Shown: positions 5,348-8,059 of the stretch, one piece after another
Position numbering within the stretch: position 1 is the first letter of the stretch
Layout of the letters: each line of letters starts with the position of its first letter
Assembly: GCA_005801395.1 (NCBI GenBank)
Contig: SYDV01000276.1
Coordinates: 1-8,059 of the forward strand
DNA length: 8,059 nucleotides
From: Planctomycetia bacterium
GTDB lineage: Bacteria; Planctomycetota; UBA11346
Direction of reading: 5' to 3'
Notes under the pieces: generated by a model
Seen by the model: only the letters and a program-made list of their open reading frames with translations
Database searches by the model: none
What the model was told of the DNA's origin: nothing
Position numbers and translations under genes: made by a program

Positions 5348-7666
5348 TCAACGTATGCTAACAACACTTTGTATGGGAATCAGACCTAAACGCTCAGGAC
5401 GGGCTCCATCATTTCCTGCTTCTAACGGAATGCCGGTCACTGGAGTCGGGGCTTGAATCAACAAACGATCCCATTGCCACTCATTCGCCTTAGGCCCTTG
5501 CCACAGCAATCCGGTGGCCCGCGCATATAAACTGATCCCATTCATCGCAGGTATTTGCGCATGACTTGCCATGATACCGATTTGGACATCGCGAATCGCG
5601 ACATCGCGTAGGGTCGCAATCATTCCGGACTCTAAACGTAAACCAATGATGGCCTTTGATTTGGCAACTTCATTAGCCACGAGTTCAAGTGCATCGCATT
5701 CTATTTGACCATTAACCGCATGAATAATAGCGCCGTCGGTAGCAACATTGGCAATCAATCGCGAACGGCTGAGGTTAGCTCGTCCATCGCGTAAATTTAG
5801 TGCCGGTACTTGTTGCACCGTACTATCGCTCACGGTGGCAATGCCTTGCAAGTCAACGACGACACCGCCCATTAATTGAGTGTGATTTAAGGTAACCTGC
5901 GCGCCACTGATGACCACTTGCCCAGAAATAGCACAATGTTCGAACGTCGCCTTTGCACCGGCCATCGCTTCTATCGCCGCGCCTTGTGCATGAATCATTT
6001 CAATGCCTGAAATGGAAAAATTTGCCAGACCTGGTTCGCATCGCACTAACGGAATATCTGCCGCCAATCCGGTATTACTTACTCGCACCCCAGGAGCAGC
6101 CGCACGAATCGTGACCCCCGCATGGGCAACACCAAATCGCCACGGACCAGGATAATCACCTGGCTCTAATAATAAGGTTCGCTGTTGTTGTGCGGCACTG
6201 GCAAGGACCACCGCAAAAGTTGCGGGCGATACACGTTGGCCAACCGTGCCTTGTGTACTTAACCACCAACCTGCGGCGGCCATACATGCCACAACACCAC
6301 ATGCGACTAACACCACGAAACTACGGCGCGTGGAAGAAGCTTTAACGCGTACCGTTGGATGAATTAGCGCATGTTCTGATGATGATTCACGGCGTATATT
6401 CGTGCTAGCGACGCCGGCATTTGGTGTGCTTTTTTGTGTGCTATTTTGTGAGCTATTTTGTGAGCTATTTTGTGTGCTATTTTGCGCTCCGTTTTGCCCC
6501 GTCTTTAAAGGAGCTGCGGACGAAGTCGAAGAAGATGATGCGGACACCAAATGTGCCGCTGAGCCCATGGCGTTACTCAGAGCCGCTTCTTGGATTTTAA
6601 TAATTCCCGGCGCTAGTAATTTAATAGCACCTATGACTTCGTCCCACGTGTTGTAACGGCGCTTTCTGCTCTTTTCTAACATCCGACTCATTAATTTAAT
6701 TAAGCCTTCACCAGCGCCAACCTGACGCAATTGTTCTAAATCGGCACTCTCCGTCACCTGTTTATACATAATGATGGTTGAACTTTTGCCGTGGTGCATG
6801 GTTTGCCCCAACAGCGCGTGATAAACAGACGCGGCTAAACTATAAATATCGGCACGTTGATCGAGATCGATTTCGCCGAAGGCTTGCTCTGGCGGCATAT
6901 AATGGGGTGTCCCTAATGCCATACCGGCACCAGTTAACATGCCTTTGCTTTCTTCTTCGTCTGGCGCACCGCCTTGCACGATAACTTTGGCTAAACCAAA
7001 ATCACATATCTTGGCGCAAAACGGTTCTGGCACATGGGGCCGTGGCGGCGCCAACATGAGGTTCGCCGGTTTCACATCGCGGTGTAAAACTCCGTGATCC
7101 CAGGCATATTTGAGCGCCATGGCCACTTGCCATAAGATAAGAATGGCCTGGTCTTCGGGAACCTTACCACGTTCGACCATGCGTTGTTTTAAGCTCGGAC
7201 CTTTAACCAATTCCATGACTAAATATCGCTGTCCCTCAACTTCTCCGGCAGCTAATGACTGAGTAATATGTGGATGTTTCAACCGCATCGACGCGCGGGC
7301 TTCACGTTGAAAGCGACGCGCATTCTCAGCATTACGTGCTAATTTAGAGGATAATAATTTAACTGCTGCTTCATCGCCTTTTTCATTAACCGCACGAAAG
7401 ACATCGCCCATACCGCCGCTACCAATGCGTCCTTGCAGGACATAGCCTTCGACTTCCAACGCACGAATAGAAGTTGAGCTAACATATTTGCGCAGATCCC
7501 GCGCTTGGACATCGGTGACAAAACCCATTTCTAATATGAGAAACCACAAACCACGCTCGACCCCACGGTCAGCTAATTCCTGTTGTTCCTTTTTGGCTTT
7601 GTCGACCTGCTCCATGGTCAACACACGGTTGTCGAGCGCCAATTGCACCAGTCGGTGATCTTCCAT
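5348..7666 (-). CDS. Transmembrane Ser/Thr protein kinase with beta-helix ectodomain
   Basis: A 772-residue Hanks-type kinase (numbering from ATG 7666). Residues 5-62 resemble two MshEN/GspE-N-like helical units, RLVQLALDNRVLT...Q and LWFLILEMGFVT. The catalytic domain (about 74-350) is intact: G-loop GRIGSGGMGDVF (79-90), Lys103, Glu122, HRDVKPAN (195-202), DFG (222-224), GTPHYMPPEQ (252-261) and RADIYSLAASVYHALLG. A Ser/Asn/Gln-rich linker with QNSS repeats (391-414) leads to one membrane span (450-469). The C-terminal part (about 474-725) has short, regularly repeating beta strands that start with RTLLLEPGDYPGPW, typical of right-handed beta-helix (pectate-lyase-like) domains, probably outside the cytoplasmic membrane. 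Most bacterial kinases of this type carry PASTA domains there instead. The start could be GTG 7684 (778 residues), but a promoter -10 box lies just downstream of it, so ATG 7666 is preferred. Substrates are unknown; the adjacent two-component pair is a candidate. Confidence 0.9.
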   Translation of the reverse strand: MEDHRLVQLALDNRVLTMEQVDKAKKEQQELADRGVERGLWFLILEMGFVTDVQARDLRKYVSSTSIRALEVEGYVLQGRIGSGGMGDVFRAVNEKGDEAAVKLLSSKLARNAENARRFQREARASMRLKHPHITQSLAAGEVEGQRYLVMELVKGPSLKQRMVERGKVPEDQAILILWQVAMALKYAWDHGVLHRDVKPANLMLAPPRPHVPEPFCAKICDFGLAKVIVQGGAPDEEESKGMLTGAGMALGTPHYMPPEQAFGEIDLDQRADIYSLAASVYHALLGQTMHHGKSSTIIMYKQVTESADLEQLRQVGAGEGLIKLMSRMLEKSRKRRYNTWDEVIGAIKLLAPGIIKIQEAALSNAMGSAAHLVSASSSSTSSAAPLKTGQNGAQNSTQNSSQNSSQNSTQKSTPNAGVASTNIRRESSSEHALIHPTVRVKASSTRRSFVVLVACGVVACMAAAGWWLSTQGTVGQRVSPATFAVVLASAAQQQRTLLLEPGDYPGPWRFGVAHAGVTIRAAAPGVRVSNTGLAADIPLVRCEPGLANFSISGIEMIHAQGAAIEAMAGAKATFEHCAISGQVVISGAQVTLNHTQLMGGVVVDLQGIATVSDSTVQQVPALNLRDGRANLSRSRLIANVATDGAIIHAVNGQIECDALELVANEVAKSKAIIGLRLESGMIATLRDVAIRDVQIGIMASHAQIPAMNGISLYARATGLLWQGPKANEWQWDRLLIQAPTPVTGIPLEAGNDGARPERLGLIPIQSVVSIR
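6425..6496 (-). repeat. 12-nt tandem repeat encoding a QNS[S/T] linker
   Basis: Six 12-nt units in frame with the kinase gene encode QNGA, QNST, QNSS, QNSS, QNST and QKST. The four central units are nearly identical (on the + strand a repeat of GCTATTTTGTGA with T/A variants), while the outer ones have diverged. The tract sits in the cytoplasmic linker between the kinase domain and the membrane span. Its copy number could change by slippage without shifting the frame. The Ser/Thr residues may also be phosphorylated. Confidence 0.8.
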
Positions 7667-7674
7667 GACCGAGG

Positions 7675-7704
7675 ATTGTACCACGCGATTTGACTCACGC
7701 GCAA
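7675..7704 (-). promoter_or_regulatory. Promoter of the Ser/Thr kinase gene, predicted leaderless mRNA
   Basis: TTGCGC (7704-7699) is followed after 18 bp by TACAAT (7680-7675), which matches five of six -10 bases. The predicted transcription start, 7-8 nt past the -10 box, falls at or beside the ATG at 7666, which has no Shine-Dalgarno sequence. The promoter lies in the 52-bp gap after the Xer stop codon and overlaps the alternative GTG start at 7684, which would then not be in this transcript. Confidence 0.5.
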
Positions 7705-7718
7705 CTTAGAGTCTGTGC

Positions 7719-8059
7719 TTAAGAGCGAGGATGAAACTTGCGATGCACTTCAACCAATCGTTTCGCGTCCACGTGCGTATAGCGTTGGGTGGTGGTTAGG
7801 TTGACATGACCAAGTAGTTCCTGCACCGAACGCAGGTCAGCGCCGCCTTCTAACAAGTGGGTGGCGAAACTATGGCGCAGCAAATGGGTATAGACCGGTT
7901 TATTGAGCCCAGCACGCAAACCGGCATCACGAACTATTTTCCACAGGGCTTGGCGCGATAGCGGTTTGCCGCGCTGAGATAACAGCAAACGTGTTTGTCG
8001 CTGGCTGGGATCTAAGGTTGGACGCAAATCGCTGAGGTACCGCCGTAAAGCCGAACGCG
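7719..8059 (-). CDS. xerD: Xer-type tyrosine recombinase, C-terminal fragment
   Basis: The frame is open to the right edge, so the start lies outside; 113 full codons are visible, ending in TAA at 7721-7719. This is the C-terminal catalytic half of a tyrosine recombinase. It shows the beta-hairpin lysine (SQRGKPLS, codon 7967-7965), the H-x-x-R motif [13 protein letters not shown] (His at 7886-7884, Arg at 7877-7875), [11 protein letters not shown] (His at 7808-7806) and the nucleophile Tyr in RYTHVD (7781-7779). The first catalytic arginine and the DNA-binding N-terminal domain are outside the window. The ending [13 protein letters not shown] matches XerC/XerD proteins closely, which resolve chromosome dimers at dif. 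The XerD assignment over XerC rests only on the C-terminal LHxxHHPRA-like ending and is uncertain. Nothing suggests a phage or integron integrase. It is co-directional with the kinase gene, 52 bp apart. Confidence 0.9.
   Translation of the reverse strand, partial: RSALRRYLSDLRPTLDPSQRQTRLLLSQRGKPLSRQALWKIVRDAGLRAGLNKPVYTHLLRHSFATHLLEGGADLRSVQELLGHVNLTTTQRYTHVDAKRLVEVHRKFHPRS

Noticed and set aside
6402..6656. Open frame of 84 codons on the + strand with Cys/Phe/Leu repeats (FCELFCELFC)
   Set aside because: The repeat is the antisense reading of the QNSS linker tract in the kinase gene; there is no independent support.
7719..8059. Phage or integron integrase marking a mobile element
   Set aside because: The sequence matches the housekeeping XerC/XerD C-terminus, and there is no tRNA, attachment repeat or phage gene nearby.
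1..8059. CRISPR array, tRNA, rRNA, insertion sequence
   Set aside because: No spaced repeats, cloverleaf sequence, rRNA motif or transposase was seen on either strand.

Overview
The window looks like chromosomal DNA of moderate GC from a Planctomycetota or, less likely, a Verrucomicrobiota/Lentisphaerota bacterium. The evidence is the combination of an ECF sigma factor resembling the 'Rhodopirellula/Verrucomicrobium' type coupled to a FecR-like protein with a PA14 ectodomain, a LamG-domain protein beside it, and a large Ser/Thr kinase with an extracytoplasmic beta-helix. No marker gene allows a finer placement.

Layout. Positions 1-321 (+) are the 3' end of a LamG (concanavalin-like) protein. 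Positions 322-833 lie between convergent genes and contain an apparently self-contained transcription unit on the + strand: a sigma70-like promoter, about 175 nt of structured RNA with no convincing ORF, and a strong intrinsic terminator. From 834 to the right edge all six genes are on the minus strand. In transcription order they are: the 3' end of a Xer tyrosine recombinase (8059-7719); a Ser/Thr protein kinase (7666-5348); an NtrC-type sigma54 activator/response regulator (5179-3713); a small sensor-less histidine kinase (3713-3000); an ECF sigma factor (2809-2174); and a FecR-PA14 membrane protein (2177-834).

How the genes work together. Three layers of signal transduction sit next to each other. 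The Ser/Thr kinase has a degenerate MshEN-like N-terminal module, a canonical catalytic domain, a repetitive QNSS-type linker, one membrane span and a beta-helix outside. The NtrC regulator and the minimal histidine kinase overlap by one base (TAATG) and form a two-component pair whose kinase has no input domain of its own. The sigma factor and FecR-PA14 genes overlap in an ATGA and look like a sigma/anti-sigma pair with an extracytoplasmic sensor domain. Sequence alone does not show that the three layers talk to each other.

Regulation. The Ser/Thr kinase appears to have its own promoter, placed so that its mRNA would be leaderless. A second promoter with the same TTGCGCG -35 start lies before the response regulator, followed by a short leader ORF with a much better ribosome binding site than the regulator itself. 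Several short palindromes lie in the gaps before the regulator and the sigma factor.
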